Positions 1 through 6,332 of a DNA stretch of 8,668 bases are shown in pieces. The position numbers were made by a program, and so were the translations under genes. Position 1 is the first letter of the stretch; every line of letters begins with the position of its first letter. The stretch spans positions 1 through 8,668 of the forward strand of contig CAYFVR010000204.1 in assembly GCA_964346545.1 (NCBI GenBank). The letters are read 5' to 3'. Below the pieces are notes generated by a model. It saw only the letters and a program-made list of their open reading frames with translations. It was not told the DNA's origin and searched no databases. Source of the DNA: CAYFVR01 sp964346545. Its GTDB lineage: Bacteria; Desulfobacterota; Desulfobacteria; Desulfobacterales; Desulfococcaceae.

Positions 1-1
1 C

Positions 2-661
2 TCACCACCGAAACGGAAGCGGCCGCAACACCGAAATCCGCTTTTTTTCGATCTCGATATATCCGCCGTCCCGCAGTTCCTTGAAAATCCGGCTGATCAT
101 CTCCCGGGAAGCGCCCACCCGGTCGCCGATGTCCTGCTGGGTCAATCGTTCCGCGATCCGGCAACGATCCGTTTCTTCCCGGCAGGCCCCGTCCAAAAAC
201 CGGGCGACCCGGCCGTAGACGTCCCGAAAGACCAGATCCTTGATCTGCTCCGTGGCCTTCCGGAGCTTGATGTTCAATCCTTCCATCAATTTGAAGCAAA
301 TGTCCGGATTGGCCGCGAGCATTTCCCGAAAATGGACCCGGGAAATCACCAGAAGCCGGCTGGGCTCGGCCACCTCCACGTCGGCGCATCGGGGCGCCTG
401 GTCGATGAAGCTCATCTCCCCGAAATGATCCCCCGGCCCGAATTCGTTCAGCACGAATTGCCGCCCCTCCTCGTCCACACTGACGCCCACCGCCTTGCCG
501 GAAAGCACCACGTAGAGCGAATCGGTTCGCTCCCCCTCCGTAATGATCACCGCCCCTTTCCGGTAAGACTGCTCCAGACAAATGGCGGAAATCGCGTCGC
601 GTTCATCTTCATCCAGGCAGGAAAACAACGGCACGGAAGCCAATATTTCCAATGAAACCAA
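2..661 (-). CDS. Crp/Fnr-family transcriptional regulator
   Basis: This is a cytoplasmic one-component regulator of 219 residues, the usual length for the family. Residues about 10-125 form a cyclic-nucleotide-binding-type beta barrel with the phosphate-cassette pattern F80-G81-E82 and R91/A93. A long dimerisation helix follows (about 118-145), then a winged helix with the helix-turn-helix at about 173-194 (LTQQDIGDRVGASREMISRI). The recognition helix carries R186, E187 and R191, matching the three DNA-contacting residues of E. coli CRP, so a TGTGA-like half-site is a reasonable inference. The cysteines do not form the FNR N-terminal iron-sulfur pattern. The start is a TTG at 659-661: GGAGG lies five bases upstream (667-671) and no better ATG is available. 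The stop is TGA at 2-4, so the gene is complete. It diverges from the gene at 893. The ligand and targets cannot be read from sequence. Confidence 0.9.
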   Translation of the reverse strand: MVSLEILASVPLFSCLDEDERDAISAICLEQSYRKGAVIITEGERTDSLYVVLSGKAVGVSVDEEGRQFVLNEFGPGDHFGEMSFIDQAPRCADVEVAEPSRLLVISRVHFREMLAANPDICFKLMEGLNIKLRKATEQIKDLVFRDVYGRVARFLDGACREETDRCRIAERLTQQDIGDRVGASREMISRIFKELRDGGYIEIEKKRISVLRPLPFRW

Positions 662-892
662 TGGAACCTCCGAAATCGATCGGCGTTATGGAGTTTCGGC
701 CGCGACCGGTTCACGCCTCTTTTCATATCCGCGAGGCCAACCCGCCATCCCGGGCCATCTTTAACGTGAAAAATCCCGTTCCAAGGGTGAACGCGACACG
801 CTCTCGCCGTGAAGCCTTCCTCCCCGGCGTCGAAAAAAACCGATAAGGTCCGAATCAATCACTCCCCCAACCCGCAGGAAAAGGAGGCGAAG

Positions 893-1765
893 ATGAAACG
901 TTGGCATTGGCTGGCAATCGGCATTTTGGTGGTTCTCGTCGGCGGCGGAATCGGTCTTCAACTGTACGCGAACCAGACCGCGACGAAGCGGGTGGAAGAA
1001 GCCTTCGCGTCCGCCGAGCAACATGATCTGAAGATCACCCACGAGGGCGTGCGGTACAACTTGATGGACGGCCAGGTGACCGTCTCCCGGATCGTTCTGA
1101 CGCCCACCGGGGAAGAAGGCGCCTCGCCGCTGAAAATCGATGAAATGGTCATCCGGGAGATCGACGAGGGCCAAGAGATCCCGGCGTTCGCGGACGTTTC
1201 CATCCGAGGTTTTCAGTTGACCGGCGAAACCTTCGGAGAAAATTTTTCCGAATGGCGGAACCGGTTGGAATACGGCGACCTTCGGGCCGACCTGGACCTG
1301 GCCTACCGGCTCGACGAAGACCGGAAGGAAATCCGGATCGATCCCGTTCGGCTGTCCATCCCCGAAGCCGGAGAGCTGGAATTCACCCTCCATCTCGGCA
1401 ATTTGACGATCTCCGAAGAAACGCCGGAAGCGGCGATGAACGGCTTTCCCGCCTGGCTGTTCCATTCCATGGAACTGACCTACGCCGACCGTTCCTTGGC
1501 CACCCGCTGGCTGGATGCGGCCTCGAAAGAAGCCGGCGGGGATATGCGGGAGGTCATTCAGGGAACCATCGATCAGATTTTGGGGGCCGGTCCCCCTCCG
1601 GCGGTGGCTTCGGGACTCACCGAAATCCGGACGTTTGTCGGCAAACCGGCCGCCCTCCGCCTGACCGCCGCGCCGGAGAAGCCGGTGGCGCTTCACCGGC
1701 TTCTCCGATCGAACAATCCTTTGATGTTGCTGGATACGCTGGGCGTTACACTGAAGGCGGAATGA
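893..1765 (+). CDS. Unrecognised signal-anchored periplasmic protein
   Basis: This is a 290-residue protein of unknown function. Residues about 5-25 form one hydrophobic segment after MKRWHW, a signal anchor or uncleaved signal peptide that should place the rest in the periplasm. The body is rich in alternating beta-type segments and charged residues. The stretch after residue 40 (HEGVRYNLMDGQVTVSRIVL) resembles the repeated beta pattern of AsmA/DUF945-like envelope proteins, but the match is only in style and I do not assign a family. I chose the ATG at 893 over the in-frame ATG at 809 because AAGGAGG sits just upstream (881-887) and the hydrophobic segment then falls at the N-terminus; the longer form would add 28 polar residues. 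It is followed after 118 bases by another membrane-protein gene on the same strand, ending at a shared terminator, so the two probably form one unit. Confidence 0.7.
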   Translation: MKRWHWLAIGILVVLVGGGIGLQLYANQTATKRVEEAFASAEQHDLKITHEGVRYNLMDGQVTVSRIVLTPTGEEGASPLKIDEMVIREIDEGQEIPAFADVSIRGFQLTGETFGENFSEWRNRLEYGDLRADLDLAYRLDEDRKEIRIDPVRLSIPEAGELEFTLHLGNLTISEETPEAAMNGFPAWLFHSMELTYADRSLATRWLDAASKEAGGDMREVIQGTIDQILGAGPPPAVASGLTEIRTFVGKPAALRLTAAPEKPVALHRLLRSNNPLMLLDTLGVTLKAE

Positions 1766-1833
1766 GCATCGGAATTTTGGCGCGGAACCGCCACGATCCG
1801 GCGTTCCGTTCCTCCATGACGGCCACCCCGAAA

Positions 1834-1856
1834 GGGGGAGGCAATTCGGCTCCCCC
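1834..1856 (+). other. GC-rich hairpin between two co-directional genes
   Basis: GGGGGAG (1834-1840) pairs with CTCCCCC (1850-1856) around a 9-base loop, 27 bases before the start of the 1884 gene. There is no T run after it, so it is not a standard intrinsic terminator. It could tune message stability or expression of the second gene. Only the pairing is seen; a role is inferred. Confidence 0.35.
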
Positions 1857-1883
1857 GAAACCCCTTCTGGAAAGGAAGATTTC

Positions 1884-2537
1884 ATGACGATCGAAAACGA
1901 GCAACCAAATGGCGGGGAAACCCCGACGGAAAAACCCCAAACCAAAACGAACCCGCCCGCCGGGACATCCGACTTCCCGATTGCGGAGCTGGTCTCACTT
2001 TTTCTTTCGAACCCCCTGGCCGGTCAACGAAAAATCCTGGGACGACTTTCCGAGACGAACCAGTGGATCGGCGGCGGCGTCCTGGCGTTTCTGAACGTGA
2101 TGGGCCTGTTTCTCCTGATCATCGGATCGATCCGCGGAATTTTCGGGGCCTTCGCCAGGCTGTCCGCCGGCGATTACTTCGGCGTTTTCGTGGTCTGCCT
2201 GATCCCCTTGGCCGCCTTGTTCGGCGGATTCCTCCTGCTGGGCCGGATGGGCGGCGGCGGGCGAGCCGATGCCCGCCAAAGCCTGTTCAAGGCCGGCTTC
2301 AGCCTGTTCCCCACCACGGCGGCCCTCTTTCTGGGCTGGCTGTGGCTGGCGGCGGTGGGGATCGTTCAGGCGGCGCCGATGTTTCTGGCCTTCGGCCTTT
2401 CCTACAGCCTGCTGCTCATGTTCGGCGCCCTGCGGGAGTTGCCGGCGCTGAACGAAAAAACCGCCTTTTTCTTCACGCCGCTGCTGATCGCCATCGCCCT
2501 CATTTTGGCGGGAATCATGGCGGCGATCGTACTCTAA
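1884..2537 (+). CDS. Five-helix integral membrane protein, function unknown
   Basis: This is a 217-residue inner-membrane protein. Residues 1-30 are polar and rich in proline, threonine and lysine, probably a disordered cytoplasmic tail. About five hydrophobic segments follow, at roughly 62-85, 98-120, 138-161, 162-182 and 195-217, with a glycine-rich loop (GRMGGGGRADARQ) at 120-132. The layout is loosely like Yip1-type small membrane proteins, but I see no defining motif and do not assign the family. The ATG at 1884 is preceded by GGAAAGGAAG at suitable spacing. It is the last gene before the strong terminator at 2561 and is probably co-transcribed with the anchored protein at 893-1765. Confidence 0.7.
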   Translation: MTIENEQPNGGETPTEKPQTKTNPPAGTSDFPIAELVSLFLSNPLAGQRKILGRLSETNQWIGGGVLAFLNVMGLFLLIIGSIRGIFGAFARLSAGDYFGVFVVCLIPLAALFGGFLLLGRMGGGGRADARQSLFKAGFSLFPTTAALFLGWLWLAAVGIVQAAPMFLAFGLSYSLLLMFGALRELPALNEKTAFFFTPLLIAIALILAGIMAAIVL

Positions 2538-2560
2538 CGATCCGGCATTCCAAGATTCTC

Positions 2561-2600
2561 AAACGCCCCGAAATCTTCCCCAAGATTTCGGGGCGTTTTT
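2561..2600 (+). terminator. Strong Rho-independent terminator
   Basis: A perfect 17-bp stem, AAACGCCCCGAAATCTT (2561-2577) with its complement at 2582-2598, encloses a CCCC loop and ends in a run of five T (2596-2600). It starts 24 bases after the stop of the 1884 gene. It lies between convergent genes. Read on the other strand the trailing T run is only three bases, so termination of the yedF transcript here is possible but would be weaker. Confidence 0.93.
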
Positions 2601-2636
2601 AATTTGTTGGCCTTGGTTGCCGGTCCAGTTCTCCCC

Positions 2637-3230
2637 TCACATCCGCACCACCTTGTCCACCCGCTGCATGGCGGCGACGACGTCGCGCATGGAGAGGACT
2701 TCGCCCACGACGTTTTGACCGTCCAGGCCGAAGTGCTTCAGGCAGGCGCCGCGAACGCCGATGCGAACCCCCTGTTCCGCAAGGTTTCGCAGGGTTTCCA
2801 GCGCCTCGCCCGGCGCCACCGTCCATTTCACCCCGCCGTTCAGGAAGACCACCCACCGAAGGTCCGGCCGCAGCTCGCCCAGGTTCTCCAAAAACCGGGC
2901 CATCAGCTTCCCGCCCCACACGTCGCCTCCCCCGATCCGGTCGTCGCCGACCAGCACCAGGGTCCGTCGGCCCGCGCTTGGGGACGCCGTTTCGGCCTCG
3001 GGATCGGGGGCCGGCCCCGCGTAGCGCCGACCGCCGACGGAAATGGCCCCCTCGTGATCCGCCACTTGCACGGCGAAGCCCTGGGATTCCAAAAAGTCGG
3101 CCAGGCCATCGGCGGTGGACTGCTGATCCACCAGGATTCGAATTTCGTCGGTATCCGGCGCCTCCAGGGCGTGGAGGGTCATCTGAATGGGAACGGGGCA
3201 TTCATGCCCCCGAGCGTCGATCTCTTTCAT
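2637..3230 (-). CDS. yedF: Selenium/sulfur metabolism protein YedF (TusA + DsrE-like)
   Basis: This is a 197-residue two-domain protein. Residues 1-70 are a TusA/SirA sulfur-carrier domain with the CPxP motif (C11-P-V-P), where the cysteine would carry a persulfide or selenium. A proline-rich linker (71-90) leads to a DsrE-like domain (about 90-197) with LVLVGDDRIGGGD, VVFLNGGVKWT, GACLKHFGL (C163) and VVGEVLSMRDVV. This arrangement and length match the selenium-associated YedF family, whose genes occur in organisms that make selenophosphate; its exact reaction is not settled. As I recall the family, a second cysteine often sits three residues before C163; here that position is R160. The ATG at 3230 has AAAGGAGA seven bases upstream. 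It lies 140 bases downstream of the reductase gene on the same strand and may also have its own promoter. Confidence 0.87.
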   Translation of the reverse strand: MKEIDARGHECPVPIQMTLHALEAPDTDEIRILVDQQSTADGLADFLESQGFAVQVADHEGAISVGGRRYAGPAPDPEAETASPSAGRRTLVLVGDDRIGGGDVWGGKLMARFLENLGELRPDLRWVVFLNGGVKWTVAPGEALETLRNLAEQGVRIGVRGACLKHFGLDGQNVVGEVLSMRDVVAAMQRVDKVVRM

Positions 3231-3339
3231 GAGCGGTCTCCTTTCCCGCCCTGAATGCCATGTTTTCCCCCTTTCTTCAACCGGGGATTGAGCGGAGACG
3301 TATCGCCTACGCCCTTGGACCCTCCGACACGTCCGTCCA

Positions 3340-3358
3340 TTGGAATTTCCAAAATATA
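3340..3358 (-). promoter_or_regulatory. Candidate yedF -10 and overlapping palindrome
   Basis: On the (-) strand TATATT (complement of 3353-3358) could be a -10 box. Directly downstream is the perfect palindrome TTGGAA-T-TTCCAA (3340-3352), about where the start site would fall, a common position for a repressor operator. The -35 is poor: the best is TTGGGG with only a 15-base spacer, inside the end of the reductase gene. The leader to the yedF ATG would be about 115 bases. Confidence 0.35.
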
Positions 3359-3370
3359 CGGCATGTTCCG

Positions 3371-4729
3371 TCACCCCAACTTTTTCAGCAACTGATTGGC
3401 GGCGGTGAGCGCCGGGTCCCACACCGGGCCGAAGGGCGGGGCGTAGGCCAGATCGGACTGAACGAATTCCGCGACGGTCATGCCGGCCTGAAGCCCCACG
3501 GCCGGGGCGTTGATGCGATGCGCGGCGGTTTCCTTGGCGACCATTTGCGCGCCAAGGAGCCGGCCGCTTTTTTTGTCGCCGACCATGTGGACCCAGATGC
3601 GTTCCGCGCCGGGGTAGACGTGGGCCCGGGTGAGCGCCTTGATGGTGACCGAAACAGGTTCGAATCCGGCCTTTTCCCCCTCCGCGACGGTGAGGCCGGT
3701 GCGGGCGACCTGGTGGTCGAAGATTTTGAAGACGGCGGTGCCGGCGACGCCGGGCAGTTCCATGGGCGCGCCGGCGACGTTGTCGGCCACGGCCCATCCG
3801 GCCCGGTTGGCGCGGAGGGCCAATGGGATGAAGACCCGGTGGCCGCCGACGATGTGGAAGGCGTCCGCGCAGTCGCCGGCGGCGAAGATGTCCGGGTCCG
3901 AGGTGCGCATCCGCCGGTCCACGGCGACGGCCTTTTGGGGGCCGAGTTCCAGCCCCGCCGCTTCGGCGATCTGGCTGTTTGGGGCCACGCCGATGCCGAT
4001 GAGGACCCGGTCGGCTTCCAAGATCAGGCCGGAGCAGATCACCCGGAAGGGGCCGGCCGATCGATCCGACCCGGCCGCTTCGATCCGTTGGATTTCCGTT
4101 CCGTCGTGGACGGCCACGCCCCGGGATTCGATCTCCGCCCGGACGGCGTCGGCCATCTCCCGGTCCAGCCAGGGGAGCAGGCCGGAGCGCGGCTTGACCA
4201 TTTCCACGGCGATGCCGCGCTCGTGGAGACATTCGCACATCTCCAGGGCGATGTAGCCCATGCCGATGAGAACGACTTTTTGGACCGCCCTGTCGGCCAG
4301 GGCGGATTTGATTTGACGGCCTTCGTCCAGGCTGTTGAGGGTCATCACGCCGGGGAGGTCCGCGCCGGGGATGGCGGGCCGAACCGGGGTGGCCCCGGTG
4401 GCGACGAGGAGTTTGTCGTAGGGCAGGGTGAAGACGGTTCCGTCGGATTTCGTGCCGGAAACGGTTTTGTCGGTTCGGTCGATGGATTCGGCTTTGTGGC
4501 CGGTGCGCAGATCGATCTCCTGCTTTTTCCGGAAAACCTCGGCCCTCCGGATCACCAAATCCTCGATGTCCCGATCGGGATCGGCGATGTTGTAGGGCAT
4601 CCCGCAGGCGCTGTAGGAAACGTCCTCCGTCATTTCCAGCACCGTGACGTTCATGTCCGAATTTCGGCGCTTGGCCCGGCTCGCCGCGCTCATCCCCGCC
4701 GCGTCTCCTCCGATGATCAGAAAATTCAT
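3371..4729 (-). CDS. FAD-dependent CoA-disulfide reductase-like oxidoreductase
   Basis: This is a 452-residue cytoplasmic flavoprotein of the pyridine nucleotide-disulfide oxidoreductase family. The N-terminal FAD fold has GGDAAGMSAA (7-16), then the single redox cysteine in SACGMPY (C42), as in CoA-disulfide reductases and NADH oxidases. An ATGATPVRP segment, an NAD(P)H-binding fold with GMGYIALEMCE, and a second FAD motif DPDIFAAGDCA follow. The C-terminal dimerisation domain ends with SDLAYAPPFGPVWDP, whose tyrosine-containing motif is typical of CoA-disulfide and polysulfide reductases. There is no fused rhodanese domain. It would use NAD(P)H to reduce CoA disulfide, persulfide or polysulfide, or oxygen to water; sequence alone cannot choose. 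The ATG at 4729 begins the Rossmann strand (MNFLIIGG) and has a GGGGGGA ribosome site; an upstream extension of 56 residues lacks homology features and overlaps the promoter. yedF downstream supports a sulfur/selenium role. Confidence 0.87.
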   Translation of the reverse strand: MNFLIIGGDAAGMSAASRAKRRNSDMNVTVLEMTEDVSYSACGMPYNIADPDRDIEDLVIRRAEVFRKKQEIDLRTGHKAESIDRTDKTVSGTKSDGTVFTLPYDKLLVATGATPVRPAIPGADLPGVMTLNSLDEGRQIKSALADRAVQKVVLIGMGYIALEMCECLHERGIAVEMVKPRSGLLPWLDREMADAVRAEIESRGVAVHDGTEIQRIEAAGSDRSAGPFRVICSGLILEADRVLIGIGVAPNSQIAEAAGLELGPQKAVAVDRRMRTSDPDIFAAGDCADAFHIVGGHRVFIPLALRANRAGWAVADNVAGAPMELPGVAGTAVFKIFDHQVARTGLTVAEGEKAGFEPVSVTIKALTRAHVYPGAERIWVHMVGDKKSGRLLGAQMVAKETAAHRINAPAVGLQAGMTVAEFVQSDLAYAPPFGPVWDPALTAANQLLKKLG

Positions 4730-4783
4730 GGGGTCCCCCCGTATCGTTGAATTTCGATCCGCGATTGCAACGGACCGGTTTCC

Positions 4784-4810
4784 TGGTTGGATTGGGGCGT
4801 TGGTTGGAAT
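4784..4810 (-). repeat. 10-base direct repeat in reductase leader
   Basis: TGGTTGGATT (4784-4793) and TGGTTGGAAT (4801-4810) are copies differing at one base, with starts 17 bases apart. On the transcribed (-) strand they read ATTCCAACCA and AATCCAACCA, within the first about 40 bases after the predicted start site. This is a plausible regulator-binding site. The ATTCCAA core also occurs in the palindrome before yedF. Confidence 0.45.
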
Positions 4811-4826
4811 CAAGGTGTGTGGGAGG

Positions 4827-4856
4827 ATTATAGCATAAACGAATATATCTCGTAAA
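4827..4856 (-). promoter_or_regulatory. Extended -10 promoter for the reductase gene
   Basis: On the (-) strand TGCTATAAT (complement of 4827-4835) gives a perfect -10 TATAAT (4827-4832) with the extended TGn element. TTTACG (4851-4856) is a four-of-six -35 at an 18-base spacing. The start would be near 4820, leaving a leader of about 90 bases before the ATG at 4729. Confidence 0.7.
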
Positions 4857-5079
4857 TCTTTGGGCGAACAGCCCTTTCCGAATTCCTTCAGATCCATTTT
4901 GCAAATTCTGTTGGCAAGCGTTAATCTATTTTGGTATTGGTTTTTGGTCGATGGAGATCGTCGCCACTAATCGAACCCGATCAATGGGCGCGATGCAAAC
5001 ATCAACCGAAAGGCACTACAGACAACATGCCCATTGGGAATTTTGCTAAAATTGAATTTTATGAAAAGGGTGGTTTTTA
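4857..5079. other. Intergenic region between divergent units, no gene seen
   Basis: Together with the reductase leader this is a 350-base stretch (4730-5079) without a gene. It is AT-richer than the flanks to the left. Beyond the promoters listed I see only a spaced inverted repeat, CAATGGGC (4982-4989) and GCCCATTG (5029-5036), with a 39-base loop. It shows no tRNA fold, no reading frame with a ribosome site and no terminator. Confidence 0.5.
5044..5052 (+). promoter_or_regulatory. Candidate extended -10 for the VapBC-like module
   Basis: TGCTAAAAT reads as an extended -10 (TGn plus TAAAAT, five of six) 28 bases before the antitoxin start. No acceptable -35 lies 16-18 bases upstream, so it would rely on the extended element. 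The surrounding 60 bases are only about 30% GC. Confidence 0.4.
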
Positions 5080-5295
5080 ATGAGCGGAACCAAAGAATTG
5101 CTTCATGAGGCGATTGAAAATCTGGATGAAGAGGACATCGAGGAGGTTTTTAAATTTATTGATTCTTTATCAAAAAAAACGGTATCCAAACGAAAAAGCA
5201 GCCTTTTTTCAAGGCTCCGCGAAATTCGAATTGATGGCCCAAGTGATCTGGCTGAAAATTCAGATGATTACGTATTGGGCAACAAAGATGTCTGA
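5080..5295 (+). CDS. VapB-like antitoxin of a PIN-domain module
   Basis: This is a 71-residue acidic protein. Residues 4-30 form an amphipathic helix (LLHEAIENLDEEDIEEVFKF) of the kind seen at the start of DUF2281-like antitoxins. A basic linker SKKTVSKRKSS (31-41) follows, then a short tail LFSRLREIRIDGPSDLAEN with a conserved-looking DLAEN..DDYVLG ending, which would wrap and block the toxin. The ATG at 5080 follows AAAAGGGTGG with a six-base gap. Its last eight bases overlap the PIN gene, which is typical of a co-translated antitoxin-toxin pair. The antitoxin should bind and neutralise the PIN RNase and probably repress its own promoter. The family is inferred mainly from size, shape and partner. 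Confidence 0.75.
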   Translation: MSGTKELLHEAIENLDEEDIEEVFKFIDSLSKKTVSKRKSSLFSRLREIRIDGPSDLAENSDDYVLGNKDV

Positions 5296-5689
5296 ACGGG
5301 TTTTCGTAGACACCGGTTTTGTTTTTGCATTGATCAATCCGAATGACCAATTTCATCAAAAGGCAACGGCGCTCTCTGTTCAGTTTGAAGTCCGCCCCCT
5401 TTTGACGACGGATGCCGTCCTGCTTGAGATTGGAAATGCGCTTTCCCGCCGATTCCGAACTGAATCCGCTAAAATCATTCAATATTTTCTCGATTCCAGC
5501 GACACAGAAATTGCGCGTTTGACACCGGCCTTGTTCAAGAAAGGGTTTGATCTATACAAAACCTACCAAGACAAGGAATGGGGGTTAGTTGACTGCGTTT
5601 CATTCGTGGCAATGCGGGATAAGGACGTGACGGAGGCGCTGACCTTTGACCGTCATTTTATCCAAGCAGGCTTTCATGTTCTAACATGA
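5288..5689 (+). CDS. vapC: PIN-domain ribonuclease toxin (VapC-like)
   Basis: This is a 133-residue PIN domain, the usual toxin length. It carries the four acidic metal-binding positions: D8 in VFVDTGFVFAL, E47 in LLEIGN, D102 in WGLVDCVSF and D121 in TFDRHF. These proteins are Mg-dependent RNases that stop growth by cutting tRNA or rRNA when free of antitoxin; this one's target is unknown. The ATG at 5288 lies inside the antitoxin gene (overlap ATGTCTGA) with only a weak ribosome site, so translation is probably coupled. An in-frame upstream extension would run through the antitoxin gene in another frame and is not credible. The domain looks intact, so the toxin is likely functional. Base composition is lower in GC than the genes outside the island, consistent with transfer. 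Confidence 0.88.
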   Translation: MSERVFVDTGFVFALINPNDQFHQKATALSVQFEVRPLLTTDAVLLEIGNALSRRFRTESAKIIQYFLDSSDTEIARLTPALFKKGFDLYKTYQDKEWGLVDCVSFVAMRDKDVTEALTFDRHFIQAGFHVLT

Positions 5690-5702
5690 AGGAATTCATG
5701 TT
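5671..5702. promoter_or_regulatory. Three-half-site operator-like palindrome
   Basis: TTCATGTT (5673-5680), AACATGAA (5683-5690) and TTCATGTT again (5695-5702) are three exact copies of an 8-base half-site in alternating orientation. The first and third start 22 bases apart, two helical turns. The first two form the palindrome TTCATGTTCTAACATGAA across the PIN stop codon; the second and third form another around GGAA. The cluster ends 29 bases before the HicB-like gene. No T run follows, so it is more operator-like than terminator-like. Antitoxins commonly repress from such sites. Confidence 0.5.
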
Positions 5703-5731
5703 GGGTCAGGGGCTTTCACGGTGGAGATTTA

Positions 5732-5902
5732 ATGGAAAAGATTGTCAACCTTCACATTGAAAAGTTGGCGGAGGGCTTTTATCTGGCAACATCGGACGAT
5801 ATTCCAGGGCTCGTCGCTCAAGGCCGCACGGTAACCGAAACCATCGAAATCGCACGTGACGTCGCGAAAAAGCTCACCTTGCTGGACCGGGTAACGGTTT
5901 AG
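5732..5902 (+). CDS. Short HicB-like antitoxin without a hicA partner
   Basis: This is a 56-residue protein with the HicB-type fold pattern: a strand VNLHIEKLAEGFYLATSDDI, then PGLVAQGRTVTETIEIARDV, the conserved 'proline-glycine ... Q-G-T ... A-x-D' core of HicB-like antitoxins. After AKKL (46-49) the sequence changes to TLLDRVTV and stops at TAG, where relatives as I recall them run 15-20 residues further, so the C-terminus may be shortened. The ATG at 5732 has GGAG five bases upstream. HicB normally neutralises the small RNase HicA encoded beside it; no HicA frame exists in the 97 bases before the next gene. It may be a solitary antitoxin, a regulator of neighbouring modules, or a remnant. 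Confidence 0.7.
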   Translation: MEKIVNLHIEKLAEGFYLATSDDIPGLVAQGRTVTETIEIARDVAKKLTLLDRVTV

Positions 5903-5999
5903 GAGACTGAACTCGTAAAGACGACTCCTTCACCGGATCAACCTCGGAAGCGCTACCCCAAAAATAAAACCGGGCAAGCCGATCGGATGGGAGAACGCA

Positions 6000-6332
6000 A
6001 TGAACCTTGAAGACTATTTCGACATCATCGAAGCCAACGATATCCGTTTGAGGGGAACGCGCGTCGGCATCGAATCGATCCTGTATGAATACGTTCATCG
6101 AGAACAGTCGCCGGAGGCCATCGCCGAACGTTTTTCTTCCATCACGCTTGAGCAGGTTTACGCCACGATCCTTTATTATCTTCAAAACCGGCCCAAAATC
6201 GAGGCATACCTCGCCGAATGGCTATCCTTCGGCCAACGAAAGCGGGCCGAACAAGCTCTAAACGACCATCCTGCGCTTGTGCGCCTTCGAAATTTAAAAG
6301 CTCAGCATGAAAATGCCCCGGCGGCTTCATGA
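6000..6332 (+). CDS. DUF433-family antitoxin
   Basis: This is a 110-residue protein. Residues about 5-72 show the DUF433 pattern: DIRLRGTRVGIESILYEYV, then SPEAIAERFSSITLEQVYA and TILYYLQNRPKIEAYL, a helix-turn-helix-like DNA-binding fold found in VapB-type antitoxins. Residues 73-110 form a charged tail likely to contact the toxin. The ATG at 6000 follows GGGAGA with a five-base gap. The stop overlaps the next gene's start (ATGA, 6329-6332), the standard coupling of DUF433 with DUF5615 proteins. It should neutralise that partner and repress the pair. The 97 bases upstream hold no clear promoter, so it may be read through from the preceding genes. Confidence 0.87.
   Translation: MNLEDYFDIIEANDIRLRGTRVGIESILYEYVHREQSPEAIAERFSSITLEQVYATILYYLQNRPKIEAYLAEWLSFGQRKRAEQALNDHPALVRLRNLKAQHENAPAAS

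Noticed and set aside
662..892. CRP-type or FNR-type operator in the divergent intergenic region
   Set aside because: GTGA and TTCAC half-sites occur (709-714, 766-769, 787-792) but none pair at the required six-base or four-base spacing.
761..1945. A 394-codon open frame on the (-) strand
   Set aside because: It is antisense to the anchored protein at 893-1765, which has a perfect ribosome site and a sensible signal anchor; the antisense product has no recognisable domain.
3260..4750. A 496-codon open frame on the (+) strand
   Set aside because: It is antisense to the reductase, which has complete family motifs; the composition is a GC-rich shadow with no ribosome site.
2637..4904. A 755-codon open frame on the (-) strand spanning yedF and the reductase
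   Set aside because: Only its last 197 residues (yedF) are real. The rest is an arginine/glycine-rich out-of-frame reading of the reductase gene, where high GC removes stops.
4982..5036. Possible tRNA or structured RNA around the CAATGGGC/GCCCATTG inverted repeat
   Set aside because: There is no acceptor stem, anticodon arm or T-arm geometry; an 8-base match with a 39-base loop is expected by chance at this scale.
5903..5999. A hidden hicA or continuation of the HicB-like gene
   Set aside because: The three forward frames give no HicA-like sequence; the longest (33 codons) has no start, ribosome site or family match.
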